A DNA stretch of 64,000 nt, taken from contig CAMJHP010000011.1 of the NCBI GenBank assembly GCA_946405575.1, forward strand, positions 1-64,000, given 5' to 3'. The position numbers and the translations under genes are program-made. The notes beneath the pieces are model-generated. The model searched no databases and was not told the origin of the DNA. It worked only from the letters and a program-made list of their open reading frames with translations. Each line of letters starts with the position of its first letter. The stretch's first letter is position 1. The stretch comes from an uncultured Bacteroidales bacterium (lineage in GTDB: Bacteria; Bacteroidota; Bacteroidia; Bacteroidales; F082). Shown piece after piece: positions 28,911 through 38,658 of this stretch.

Positions 28911-29894
28911 CTAAAGCAACTTCTTCAAGATGGCATCCACCACGCGTACTGGTAAGGTTGTATAATATGGTTTGCTGGCATGGAGATAACCATGCAGCAT
29001 CCGTATCCAGGAAGAGCGCGGATCCTTCATCTGCAAACATTCCAAAATCTTGTCATCCCAAATATCAAGCAAACGATAATGCTTAATTCCTTTTTTTTCA
29101 ATAAACGATTTCATTTCATCACAAAGGAAGGGTGTGCTATCCACATCAACCAAATCAAAAATGTCAAAATCATCCCACAACCATCTCTTGTCAATCGTAT
29201 AATCCCCCTCCTTGTACTCATTGTTCACTTCTTGATGATAGTATCTACTTAACTTAATAACACTCTTATGGTTTTTATCATAATCAACCATTTGATAGTA
29301 TCTTAGTTTTACATATTGGAACAGCGTATTATAATATCCAAAATGCAAGATAGGGAAATCCCCAATTTTTCTTTCGCGACCTCCATAACAATAAGGAAGA
29401 CAATGGGTATGCATATCCAATCCCCCGTTATCAAAAGGCGTTTCTCCGTCATCATGAAACACCCGATACATATTATCGGCATTTGTGGCTTTATAGTGTT
29501 CCTTGTCAGGCAAGATGTTTGCCCAGTCCAAAACAAACATATCTTTGGGTTGGGATGAAAGGATTGTCTGCCCATCTCCAGTATCCATCCAATTTGCCGG
29601 CAGCACTTCGTCAATGGCCAAATAAACCAAGATCTTGTCGCCTTTTATTTCTCTGGCACATTTCAACGCCATCTCACACCTTCTCGTTTCACTATAGGTC
29701 AAATCTTCATCATCCAATAATATCACATTACCATACTCTCCACACATTTCCCTAGTACCATCAGTTGACATCTGATCAACGATAATGATATAATCCGCCC
29801 ATTGAGAATTTGCCTTTAAGAAAGCTCGGGTCACCCAACCATAGTTCCTGGTTGCTGTCATACATATAAGAAGGGGGCGCTTCTGAATATCCAT
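28911..29894 (-). CDS. GT2-like glycosyltransferase
   Basis: 'LLICMTATRNYGWVTRAFLKANSQWADYIIIVDQMSTDGTREMC'. Confidence 0.78.
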   Translation of the reverse strand: MDIQKRPLLICMTATRNYGWVTRAFLKANSQWADYIIIVDQMSTDGTREMCGEYGNVILLDDEDLTYSETRRCEMALKCAREIKGDKILVYLAIDEVLPANWMDTGDGQTILSSQPKDMFVLDWANILPDKEHYKATNADNMYRVFHDDGETPFDNGGLDMHTHCLPYCYGGRERKIGDFPILHFGYYNTLFQYVKLRYYQMVDYDKNHKSVIKLSRYYHQEVNNEYKEGDYTIDKRWLWDDFDIFDLVDVDSTPFLCDEMKSFIEKKGIKHYRLLDIWDDKILECLQMKDPRSSWIRMLHGYLHASKPYYTTLPVRVVDAILKKLL

Positions 29895-29912
29895 AGCACT
29901 ATCAGCTTACAA

Positions 29913-30845
29913 TTATATCCTTTTCATCAACAAAAACAACTTGAATGTTGGCCAAGTCTTTGCACACATTTCCTTCAAAGAATGTCCACCCGAAATTCGA
30001 GCAAACTCCTTGGCTTTGCGATAATCGCCACGCTTATATGCAAAATTCATCATTTCCAAATTCAATTGTTTACGCCAACCATCATCATCCCAATGATACT
30101 TATTTGGAAACATATCGCAAAGGTACTTCACACATACGGCGTCCTTTTCAAGACGTTGTTTGTGCTTCTCATAATCCTTGGGTCTTGTAATTGATTCGGT
30201 CTCAATCCCAAAAGTTGCAGTGGAAACCTCTATGATATCGAAATCCGTATAGGCAGCTAAAATAACCCATGTGTTCCAGTCCTGTAAGGCAAAACGATAA
30301 CTGATAAAATCATCTAAAGGAAGGTGCGTTTTAAGAAAATCAGCACGATACATTATCGAGGCATTACAACACACGAAGCCCTTCCCATACCAAATTGCAT
30401 CCTGCAAAGGAATTGACCTATCTATAAAAGCCTTATATTCTTTTATTTCTCCAGTTGCTCTATTATGTGTACGATGATCGGTAATCAGTACATTTGAGCC
30501 GCTATGCGATTCCATATAATCCAACTGCAACTGTAGTTTGTTCGGATTATGCCAATAATCATCATTATCACAGTTGCAAATGTATTTCCCTCGACAAGCC
30601 TTGATACAAGTTGCCCAATTTGCGCCCAAACCAATATTATGTTCATGAAAAATCAGTCGAATAATATTAGGGTATTTCTCCTTGTATTTTTGAAGAACCT
30701 GTCGTGCATTATCTGTAGAGCAATCGTCCCCGATAACAATCTCGATATCTGCGTTTACGATCTGATTGACAATGCTCTCAATCGTCTGTCCAACAGTATC
30801 TGCACGGTTATACGACGGTATTACTACTGAAATCAATGTACTCAC
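29913..30845 (-). CDS. GT2 glycosyltransferase
   Basis: 'ISVVIPSYNRADTVGQTIESIVNQ', 'IVIGDDCSTDNARQVL', 'ICNCDNDDYW'. Confidence 0.92.
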   Translation of the reverse strand: MSTLISVVIPSYNRADTVGQTIESIVNQIVNADIEIVIGDDCSTDNARQVLQKYKEKYPNIIRLIFHEHNIGLGANWATCIKACRGKYICNCDNDDYWHNPNKLQLQLDYMESHSGSNVLITDHRTHNRATGEIKEYKAFIDRSIPLQDAIWYGKGFVCCNASIMYRADFLKTHLPLDDFISYRFALQDWNTWVILAAYTDFDIIEVSTATFGIETESITRPKDYEKHKQRLEKDAVCVKYLCDMFPNKYHWDDDGWRKQLNLEMMNFAYKRGDYRKAKEFARISGGHSLKEMCAKTWPTFKLFLLMKRI

Positions 30846-30906
30846 GTAGAACTATTGTATTTAAATGTAGCCGTTCAAAATAGAACCTACGAAACTTCAA
30901 TCTTTA

Positions 30907-32019
30907 CTATCGAAAACTATTTATCACTTCAACCACCTGTTTCACATCTTCACCAGTTATCACTTGACTGATTGGCAAACTCAGCTCCTGCATAGCCAAC
31001 CTCTCTGTGATGGGCAATGAGGCACAATCCCACTGGCCAGCATAGCACTCCTGCAAGTGTGGCGGTATGGGATAGTGGATTAAAGTATGCACACCCTTCT
31101 CTTGTAAATAACGCTGCAAATTGTCCCGATGTTCACACAAAATCGGGAAAAGGTGATACACATTGTTTTCATCAGGCAGTCGGGTCGGCAAAGTGATATA
31201 TGGATTTCTGATATTGTCGTAATAATATGCTGCCACTCGTTGCCTCAAGCGATTATCCTCATCCAGATGCCGCAACTTCACATCCAATACCGCCGCCTGA
31301 ATCTCATCCAAGCGGCTGTTGCGACCACAATATTTGAACACATATTTTTTTTGACTCCCGTAATTGGCCAAGATCCGAACACAATCGGCCAATTCTTTAT
31401 TGTCGGTTGTGACCGCACCACCATCTCCCAAAGCTCCAAGATTCTTCCCTGGATAAAAACTATGTCCAGCCACCTCGCCAATCGATCCTGTTCTTTTGCC
31501 TCTATAGGTACATCCGTGCGCCTGAGCATTGTCTTCCACCAAATGCAAACCATAATTCACACACAACTCGCCTATTTTTTCCGTATATGCGCATCGACCG
31601 TAGAGATGCACCAACAAGATAGATTTTGTGCGAGACGTTATCGCTTCTTCAATCTTGTTTTCATCCAGCTCCAAAGTGTTTGGGTCGGGTTCAACCAAAA
31701 CCGCCTTCAAACCATTCTCAGTGATTGCCAAGACGGAAGCAATATAAGTATTTGCCGGAACTATGACCTCATCTCCCTCCTGCATAATGCCAAGTTCTAT
31801 GTATGCCCGATAAATCCAAATCAAGGCATCAAGTCCATTGGCACAACCTACGGCATACTTCGTTCCAATATATTCGGCATAATGCTGTTCGAAGTGAGCA
31901 TTTTCCTCACCTTGCAAATACCAACCACTATCCACCACGCGTTTCACGGCATTATGGATTTCATCTGTATATTTAATTGTAACATCCTTTAAAGAAAGGA
32001 AAGGAATATCAGTTTTCAT
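30907..32019 (-). CDS. DegT/DnrJ/EryC1/StrS aminotransferase (FdtB/QdtB-like)
   Basis: 'FLSLKDVTIKYTDEIHNAVKRVVDSGWYLQGEENAHFEQHYAEYIGTKYAVGCANGLDAL', PLP region 'HSFYPGKNLGALGDGGAV'. Confidence 0.9.
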   Translation of the reverse strand: MKTDIPFLSLKDVTIKYTDEIHNAVKRVVDSGWYLQGEENAHFEQHYAEYIGTKYAVGCANGLDALIWIYRAYIELGIMQEGDEVIVPANTYIASVLAITENGLKAVLVEPDPNTLELDENKIEEAITSRTKSILLVHLYGRCAYTEKIGELCVNYGLHLVEDNAQAHGCTYRGKRTGSIGEVAGHSFYPGKNLGALGDGGAVTTDNKELADCVRILANYGSQKKYVFKYCGRNSRLDEIQAAVLDVKLRHLDEDNRLRQRVAAYYYDNIRNPYITLPTRLPDENNVYHLFPILCEHRDNLQRYLQEKGVHTLIHYPIPPHLQECYAGQWDCASLPITERLAMQELSLPISQVITGEDVKQVVEVINSFR

Positions 32020-32030
32020 AACAACAGCTA

Positions 32031-32486
32031 TTATTCGGTTATTCTACGAATAAACTTGGCAGGATTCCCTAACCACAATTCGCCCGCAGGAACATTCTTC
32101 GTCACCACACTTCCTGCACCTATCATTGCATTTTCACCTATTTCAATTCCACATAGTATTGTAGAGCCCGCACCCACACTGGCACCCCGCCTGACAATAG
32201 TCACTTCCTTTTGCCACTTCTCGTTTTTTGAGCGCGGATAACGGTCGTTGGTAAAAGTAACATTTGCACCTATAAAGACATTATCCTCCAATGTGATGCC
32301 GTCCCATAATTGCACACCACTTTTCACCGTCACATTATTGCCTATATTTACCTCGTTCTCAATGAAACAATGAGAACAAATATTGCAGTTTTCACCGATA
32401 GTTGCTTGAGGCAACACCACACAAAACTGCCACACATTAGTGCTGTCAGGGACATAAGCTTTGCATTCGGAAAGAGGATGTATCAT
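32031..32486 (-). CDS. LbH N-acetyltransferase (FdtC/QdtC-like)
   Basis: 'IEDNV/IGNNV' hexapeptides, '[34 protein letters not shown]'. Confidence 0.88.
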   Translation of the reverse strand: MIHPLSECKAYVPDSTNVWQFCVVLPQATIGENCNICSHCFIENEVNIGNNVTVKSGVQLWDGITLEDNVFIGANVTFTNDRYPRSKNEKWQKEVTIVRRGASVGAGSTILCGIEIGENAMIGAGSVVTKNVPAGELWLGNPAKFIRRITE

Positions 32487-32908
32487 AATCCTTTAAAACT
32501 TAAAAAGCATTGATAATCACGAATATAATCCTCAGCCTCATATTTCTCACTAGCCAACACCATACAAACCGTTCCACCTGAGAAATTATCCAAATCCCGC
32601 CAGAGACCTGGTGCAACAAGAAGTCCTTTCCACGGCTTATCCAAAACAAATGTTTTTCTCTGCCTCCCATCGTCCAAAGTAACATGTACCGAACCGCTAG
32701 TCGCTATCATCAGTTGCTGCAACTGTTTGTGGGCATGGGCGCCACGCGATGTTTCTGGCACCATATAAAGATAATATATTCGTCGTATTTCAAATGGAAT
32801 ATCAACACCGCCCTCAATTACAGAGAGGTATCCGCGATTATCATAATACTTACGAATATCTATCACTCCACAATCATTGACTGTAGTTTGATGCGAATCT
32901 TTCATCAT
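32483..32908 (-). CDS. FdtA/QdtA-type cupin, dTDP-4-keto-6-deoxyhexose ketoisomerase-like
   Basis: '[59 protein letters not shown]'. Confidence 0.9.
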   Translation of the reverse strand: MMKDSHQTTVNDCGVIDIRKYYDNRGYLSVIEGGVDIPFEIRRIYYLYMVPETSRGAHAHKQLQQLMIATSGSVHVTLDDGRQRKTFVLDKPWKGLLVAPGLWRDLDNFSGGTVCMVLASEKYEAEDYIRDYQCFLSFKGL

Positions 32909-33909
32909 ATTGTCTGTTTTTGTATATTTCTGTGATGAACAATCCGTTTATAAAAGCTCATAGCAACAAAATGAACACGTGTTTTGACTGCCTGCTTCGC
33001 CTTGCCATAATGCTGAGTTTGACAAATGCATGACGGGGCTTGTTTCAGTAAGGCACAAGCTTTTCTGTATTCCAAATGGTATAAATAAAGTAAAAATTCC
33101 TTATAAAACACATAATCCGCAGCCCATTCCTCGGAGAAAGGCACATCGTCGGGGAACAAATTATGCAAGTAGCGGCGGATGTCTGCCAACCCCTTATGAT
33201 AGGCTAAATAACGCGGATGGTCATAGGACACAAACGTTGCCGATTCTTGATGTACCCGATACACACATGTCTTATCGGGAAGGTAGCCGAAACGCGTGTG
33301 ATGCGCCAATACACTCTGCATAGGATAGTCCTCAACAGGGAAACCGAGGCGAATGTATGCATCCAAGTCAACATATTGCATCAAATCCCTACGAATGAGT
33401 AGCGACAGCGGCATAGCATATACCCCACCAAAACGATCGTGATAATAGCCCCTAACATCTCCGTCTGGAATGGGATGAAGCGGGGCGATTCCTTCCATCA
33501 ACTTACCCGTATGCACCATCAACCGATAGCCATTAGTGCAAACAACTCCATATTCAGGATGCTCCTGCATAAAATGAAGTTGCTTTTGAAGCTTATGCTC
33601 ATCACACCAATAATCGTCGCCAGCAAGGATGGCCAAATAGTCGCCTGTGCAAGCCTTCGCTGTTCGGGCGAAATTGCCCATAATACCTAAATTTTTCTCA
33701 TTAGGGAGCAGTCGGACCACGTTGGGATAACGTTTTTGATATTCATTGCATATATTCCATGTGTTATCCTTACTACAATCCTCGCCTACCACCACTTCAA
33801 GTTCAAAGTCCCCCTGCTGGCAAATGACGCTGTCTAAAGCCTGCCCGATTGTGTCCTGCTGGTTGTATGTAAAGACCACAACGGAAATTTTCACACTCCC
33901 ATTCATCAT
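32905..33909 (-). CDS. GT2 glycosyltransferase
   Basis: 'ISVVVFTYNQQDTIGQALDSVICQ', 'VVVGEDCSKDNT', 'LAGDDYWCDEHKLQKQ'. Confidence 0.92.
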   Translation of the reverse strand: MMNGSVKISVVVFTYNQQDTIGQALDSVICQQGDFELEVVVGEDCSKDNTWNICNEYQKRYPNVVRLLPNEKNLGIMGNFARTAKACTGDYLAILAGDDYWCDEHKLQKQLHFMQEHPEYGVVCTNGYRLMVHTGKLMEGIAPLHPIPDGDVRGYYHDRFGGVYAMPLSLLIRRDLMQYVDLDAYIRLGFPVEDYPMQSVLAHHTRFGYLPDKTCVYRVHQESATFVSYDHPRYLAYHKGLADIRRYLHNLFPDDVPFSEEWAADYVFYKEFLLYLYHLEYRKACALLKQAPSCICQTQHYGKAKQAVKTRVHFVAMSFYKRIVHHRNIQKQTI

Positions 33910-33939
33910 ACCTTTTTCAACAATCCTCCTTCTTTGTGT

Positions 33940-34815
33940 TTATTTGACAGAAAATTCCCCATCTTTTAACTGCATCACCACAAAATCACTTCTATTGTCG
34001 GGTTGTGGGGATATAAATGTGGAATGGCCATTGAGCCTTGCACCATAGGGGCCAAAAGAGCCTTGGCTTGCAATTACCACATCGCACTGGGAAATCAATA
34101 TCAAGTCTTCGTATGCCTTATTGCCACTAACAAGTGTATATGGTGACATTACTGAAGGGCATATATTCTCTTTCACCCAATCTAGGTCATCAGAGAAAAA
34201 ATAAAGGTGAACATTGTTGAAGTTTTGCTCAACATAACTTATCGCATTGAAAAAATACGACGACGGAACAGTTTTATACCACTCATCTTCATAATTTGCC
34301 AAATCGCCTCTTCTAATATGTACTGCCACACTTTTGCCATTGGGAGGAGCAGAAATAGAAAAATCAATATCACGAAGTTCGGAAGGTTTGAAATACTTGG
34401 CAAAAAGACTTCCAAAATCAGCTGCTTGCTGCAATTCATAATGGCCACCAAAAAATGTTGTCCTACCAAGTTTATCCGGTAATGTCCTCTCCTTCCATCC
34501 GAAAAATATCTTGTAAAAGCGGCCCATTCCAGAAGAAATCGTGTGAAAATCCAAATTAGGGAACATTTCCGTCAATTCGAAATCTCTTGACGCCACACCT
34601 GAGATATGTTCCTTTTCATACCATGTGATATCGTAATAAATTCTGGCATCATCAGCATAGTATTGAGCTTCAAGGTATCTGAGCATCTGGTCGCAGAGAC
34701 CAGAGTCGATGCAATATATCACTCTGGGGCGCACAACTCTCAATTGCACAAGAATCTTATCAATGAATTGAAAAAAAGAAGACCCTAGTGAAACTATAAG
34801 ATTTTTTATTTCCAT
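33940..34815 (-). CDS. GT11-like alpha-1,2-fucosyltransferase
   Basis: 'SVAVHIRRGDLANYEDEWYKTVPSSYFFNAISYVEQNFNNVHLYFFSDDLDWVKENI' (GT11 HxRRGD motif). Start at MEIKN preferred. Confidence 0.85.
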   Translation of the reverse strand: MEIKNLIVSLGSSFFQFIDKILVQLRVVRPRVIYCIDSGLCDQMLRYLEAQYYADDARIYYDITWYEKEHISGVASRDFELTEMFPNLDFHTISSGMGRFYKIFFGWKERTLPDKLGRTTFFGGHYELQQAADFGSLFAKYFKPSELRDIDFSISAPPNGKSVAVHIRRGDLANYEDEWYKTVPSSYFFNAISYVEQNFNNVHLYFFSDDLDWVKENICPSVMSPYTLVSGNKAYEDLILISQCDVVIASQGSFGPYGARLNGHSTFISPQPDNRSDFVVMQLKDGEFSVK

Positions 34816-34816
34816 A

Positions 34817-35602
34817 CTACCTTCCTTCACAATCTTTGAATCTAGGAAACTTCCCTACCGTAAACTTTTCAACAAATTGCTCAGACACATTCACACGAGG
34901 TAAGTAATGCTTACCTGTGAACCAACTCGTCCTCACTGAGCCTTCCAAAGCAGAGAAAGCCAAATCATACCCCATACTATGTATCTGCCTTCTATTTCGG
35001 TTTGATACCTCAATTAAACGTCCATACGGGAAAGCAAATGCTTTCACTTCAACGCCTAATTCTTGTTCCAACCACCGTTTACCCTTCACACATTGTTCTG
35101 TCATCTCACTAGCCGTAAGGTTGCGAAACACAAGATGTTGCAAGCCATGTCCTCCAATGCTGCAAAGTGGGTTATGCGCCAACTCCTTAAGATGTTCCAT
35201 CGTTATATACTTTGGTTGGTCCACCAAATCTTTTGTCACAAACATCGTGAAAGGGATGCCATATCGTTTTAGAATTGGATAGGCATCGGTGAAAACGGTG
35301 TCGTAAGTGTCGTCAAATGTGAGATGAAAACATTTGGATTGCCATTGACATTGACCGACCATCAGTCCCAACTCTTCCTGCGAAAGAGCCTTCCAACCGT
35401 TGTCCATAAAAAAACGCATCAAACGTTCAAACGAGGCACAAGTCAGTTCAAAAGCGTTCTTACATTCTCCCCGAGTGGGTTTGAACCCATGCACCATCAA
35501 TACTATTGGTGCCTCTTGACCATAGAGCCTCCATAACAGGCGCAACCAATGCTTGAAAGCCCTATTGTGTTCACGTATTATCCTTTGTCTGAACGAAATC
35601 AT
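34817..35602 (-). CDS. Polysaccharide deacetylase family protein
   Basis: 'FHLTFDDTYDTVFTDAYPILKRYGIPFTMFVTKDLV', 'SIGGHGLQHLVFRNLT', 'AFAFPYGR'. Confidence 0.9.
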   Translation of the reverse strand: MISFRQRIIREHNRAFKHWLRLLWRLYGQEAPIVLMVHGFKPTRGECKNAFELTCASFERLMRFFMDNGWKALSQEELGLMVGQCQWQSKCFHLTFDDTYDTVFTDAYPILKRYGIPFTMFVTKDLVDQPKYITMEHLKELAHNPLCSIGGHGLQHLVFRNLTASEMTEQCVKGKRWLEQELGVEVKAFAFPYGRLIEVSNRNRRQIHSMGYDLAFSALEGSVRTSWFTGKHYLPRVNVSEQFVEKFTVGKFPRFKDCEGR

Positions 35603-36541
35603 TCAATAGACATTTTCGACCTTTATGAGTTCAGCTAAGTCAGGTTGCCTCAAATATTCAAAGAACCGAAGCGCGCCTTTATGTTGTTGGATACTAAAGA
35701 AAGTCTTCCTTCTCTTCTGTCGCAAAACATAATATTGAAATGACTTTTTCCATAACCAAAACTTCTGATTGAGTTTGTATTTTCTCACCTCTTTGGTCAT
35801 CATAAAATGATTCTTTCTATAGAAGGCATAAGCTTCTGCTGTACCATTATTATAAAAATGACGTGCCAATCCAGACTCGCTTCCGTGAATTGCGACTTTT
35901 TGCATATGTTGCATCACCGCAAAAGGTGTGTATCCTATGAGGCAATGTTCTTCAAAGAGTTTTTTCACAAAACCTGTATCGCCATCACCGATGAGATGCT
36001 TACCAACAAGATCGGGATTAAAACCATGCAAGCGCTCAAAAGTCCCCCTTTTAACTGACATAAGGCCTCCATTGAGATAAATGTCATAACCATATTGAAT
36101 CTCATCACCCAAATTCAATTCTCCAAGCATAAACCGATATGGCTCAATCCAATCTGGTTCTTCTTCATCCCAAAGCAACTCTATTTTTCCTGTAACAGCT
36201 TCACATTCAAAATTCCCGTCATACACTTCTTGAATCCGCTCAAGACATTCTGGATTAAATAGCCCATCATCGTCAGCAAAAACCAGGATATTCCCTTTTG
36301 CCTCTCTGACACCCGTATGACGTGCAGCAGTGGATCCCTGACGCGGTTCGTACAAATAATGAAAGTTATCCTTATCCACAATCATCCTTTCCACCACATC
36401 TTTGGTGCCATCAGTAGAGCAGTTATCGACAACGAGAACCTCGTACTCCTCATTAGGAAGCGTTTGAGACATCCACGTAGGCAAGGATTGCCGCAAAGTT
36501 TCTATACCGTTATATGTAGGAATGATGACCGAAAACATCAT
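35603..36541 (-). CDS. GT2 glycosyltransferase
   Basis: 'FSVIIPTYNGIETLRQSLPTWMSQT', 'VLVVDNCSTDGTKDVVERM', 'FADDDGLFNPE'. Confidence 0.92.
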   Translation of the reverse strand: MMFSVIIPTYNGIETLRQSLPTWMSQTLPNEEYEVLVVDNCSTDGTKDVVERMIVDKDNFHYLYEPRQGSTAARHTGVREAKGNILVFADDDGLFNPECLERIQEVYDGNFECEAVTGKIELLWDEEEPDWIEPYRFMLGELNLGDEIQYGYDIYLNGGLMSVKRGTFERLHGFNPDLVGKHLIGDGDTGFVKKLFEEHCLIGYTPFAVMQHMQKVAIHGSESGLARHFYNNGTAEAYAFYRKNHFMMTKEVRKYKLNQKFWLWKKSFQYYVLRQKRRKTFFSIQQHKGALRFFEYLRQPDLAELIKVENVY

Positions 36542-36562
36542 AAAATCTATTTCCCAACTAAA

Positions 36563-36838
36563 CTAACAATTATCTTTATTTATAAGATTCACACCCACAA
36601 AAGTCCATTTTTCAATACTCCAAGCTGTTTTCATCAAATCGACATCCATTTCATTTGCTCCATAATGGCAGCTATGTTAGTGTCTCACTTGGGGGTGAAT
36701 ACTTATATATGTTCGCCTATCTCCTTAGCAGTAAGACCGAAAATATTTGGAACAACAATCGTTCAACAAGATGTCATTAGATTATCGGGGTCTCCGAATA
36801 TGCTGATGGGTGAAAACTCGGTTACACCATCCTCAATT
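36563..36838 (-). pseudogene. Possible decayed coding remnant, family unknown
   Basis: Minus-strand translation gives protein-like pieces broken by stops and a frame change: KIEDGVTEFSPISIFGDPDNLMTSC*TIVVPNIFGLTAKEIGEHI*VFTPK*, then in another frame YGANEMDVDLMKTAWSIEKWTFVGVNLINKDNC*. Confidence 0.45.
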
Positions 36839-37522
36839 TTATCCTTTCCAATCAACATTTTCCCGAACCACTCGTGCTGGCACACCAGCAACTAAACAAT
36901 GAGGAGGCACATCTTTAGTTACCACAGCCCCACATGCGACAATAGCCCCCTCTCCAATAGTCACTCCTGGCAATATTATGGCATTTGTTGCAATCCAAAC
37001 ATGATTTCCGATTACCACTGGTAGAATTTGTTCACGACTCACCTCTACCGAAACGGGCTTGTATTGACACAACTTATCATAAATCTCATGCCAAGAATTG
37101 TCCATTATACGAACGCCTTCTGCTATAGCACAATTGCATCCAATAGTAACACCTCTTGAGCAATCAATATTTGATCCATTAAGATATGTATTTCCACCGA
37201 TGGTAAGGCAACCGCCATTATGTACATTCACAACAGTATTGCGGTGAAAGCTAACATTACCACAAATATGCAAAGTGGCATTCTTTGCCAATTGTAGTCT
37301 ACAATACAATCCTTTATCCAAACCATAATCTTGGCGGTTAATCTCAAGAGAAGCTCTTTCATCCATTATTACACGAGATGATGGGTCCAATATCACACGA
37401 GACATATTCAATACCCTAATGCTACTGCTCTTTGGTTTACTAACACGCAAATATAGCAATAACGTCTGAAGCCAATTGATACTTGACAAAACGCGGAAAT
37501 ACTTAACTATTTTCAGCCTCAT
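36839..37522 (-). CDS. Hexapeptide-repeat acyltransferase
   Basis: '[56 protein letters not shown]'. Confidence 0.92.
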   Translation of the reverse strand: MRLKIVKYFRVLSSINWLQTLLLYLRVSKPKSSSIRVLNMSRVILDPSSRVIMDERASLEINRQDYGLDKGLYCRLQLAKNATLHICGNVSFHRNTVVNVHNGGCLTIGGNTYLNGSNIDCSRGVTIGCNCAIAEGVRIMDNSWHEIYDKLCQYKPVSVEVSREQILPVVIGNHVWIATNAIILPGVTIGEGAIVACGAVVTKDVPPHCLVAGVPARVVRENVDWKG

Positions 37523-38499
37523 CAGAATTCCCTTGTTCCGCAGAACACGAATTTAACGAATTTTAATGCTCTCTTTTTACCTAAACAATTCAAAACAAAG
37601 AAGTTTTTAAAAAAGTGCTTTTTACAGAGTCTTCTCAGTTCTTGAACATCCTTGTCTAACATCATCGGTGCATATCTCTCATATTGCATAACAATAAAGC
37701 GCTCAGTCGCACGAGTCGATTCTATGATTTCCTTTTCCTCCACCGGAATTAATTTGACAAGATTGTCCATATATTTTCCACAGACGAAACTATTTTCGTA
37801 GACAGCATTCGGCGTAGGGATTTTTTTCAGGTTTCCTGTTAAAGATGCCACATTTTCGCGATAAATATAGTATGGAATATTGCATGCCATCATTTTCTGA
37901 GAAAACAAAACAGATTTATACGAATACGGTACATCTTCTCCCATATTGATTTCCGGAGATTCGATACCGGCCTCATCCAAAAAATGACGTCTTAAAACCT
38001 TTGTCCAAACAGGGCTAATTTCCCCAGTATACTTCAAACATTGTTGTCGCCAAAAAGCCTTGCCCGAATAGATTTTTCCGTCCTCCGCCCAAGGCTTTTT
38101 CTCTCGCTCAAACAGAGTTCCATTTCTCAAAATGCTATATCCAAACAATAAAACATCCAAACTATTCTCTTCGCAACAATTCAATATCTCTTTCAAGCAA
38201 TTCGGAGCAATCATATCATCCGAATCCACATTCCAGATATACTTGCCTCGGGCTATCTTACGACCTGTATTACGAGCTGCACCCAATTTTTTGTTTACCT
38301 CATGCTCCACCATAATTAGATTCTTATGCCTCTTTTGGTAATCAAGCACAATATCACGCGAATGGTCGGGTGAAGCATCATTCACGCAAATCACCTCATA
38401 TTCCTCCTCGGGAATATCCTGCTGAAACACACTATCCAAACATTGGGCGATGTATTGTTCAACATTGTAAAAAGGAATGATGATGGATAAACGTATCAT
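37522..38499 (-). CDS. GT2 glycosyltransferase
   Basis: 'MIRLSIIIPFYNVEQYIAQCLDSVFQQDIPEEEYEVICVNDASPDHS'; start moved to the internal Met. Confidence 0.92.
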   Translation of the reverse strand: MIRLSIIIPFYNVEQYIAQCLDSVFQQDIPEEEYEVICVNDASPDHSRDIVLDYQKRHKNLIMVEHEVNKKLGAARNTGRKIARGKYIWNVDSDDMIAPNCLKEILNCCEENSLDVLLFGYSILRNGTLFEREKKPWAEDGKIYSGKAFWRQQCLKYTGEISPVWTKVLRRHFLDEAGIESPEINMGEDVPYSYKSVLFSQKMMACNIPYYIYRENVASLTGNLKKIPTPNAVYENSFVCGKYMDNLVKLIPVEEKEIIESTRATERFIVMQYERYAPMMLDKDVQELRRLCKKHFFKNFFVLNCLGKKRALKFVKFVFCGTREF

Positions 38500-38658
38500 A
38501 TTTTCATCCGTATTTTCATTTTTTTTGCGCTCTTTACAATTATTAGCGCCAAATAGCCGGTCAATAGCTACTATCATACATTACTATACAGCACACACAG
38601 ATGATAACGGCGGATAGTTACCTATCTCAATCCAGTGAATTTGGATTTCTTTCGACTA

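Noticed and set aside
36317-36895. 192-aa plus-strand ORF covering the gap near 36.6 kb
   Set aside because: Overlaps the GT2 and acyltransferase genes on the other strand; the minus-strand fragments look more protein-like.
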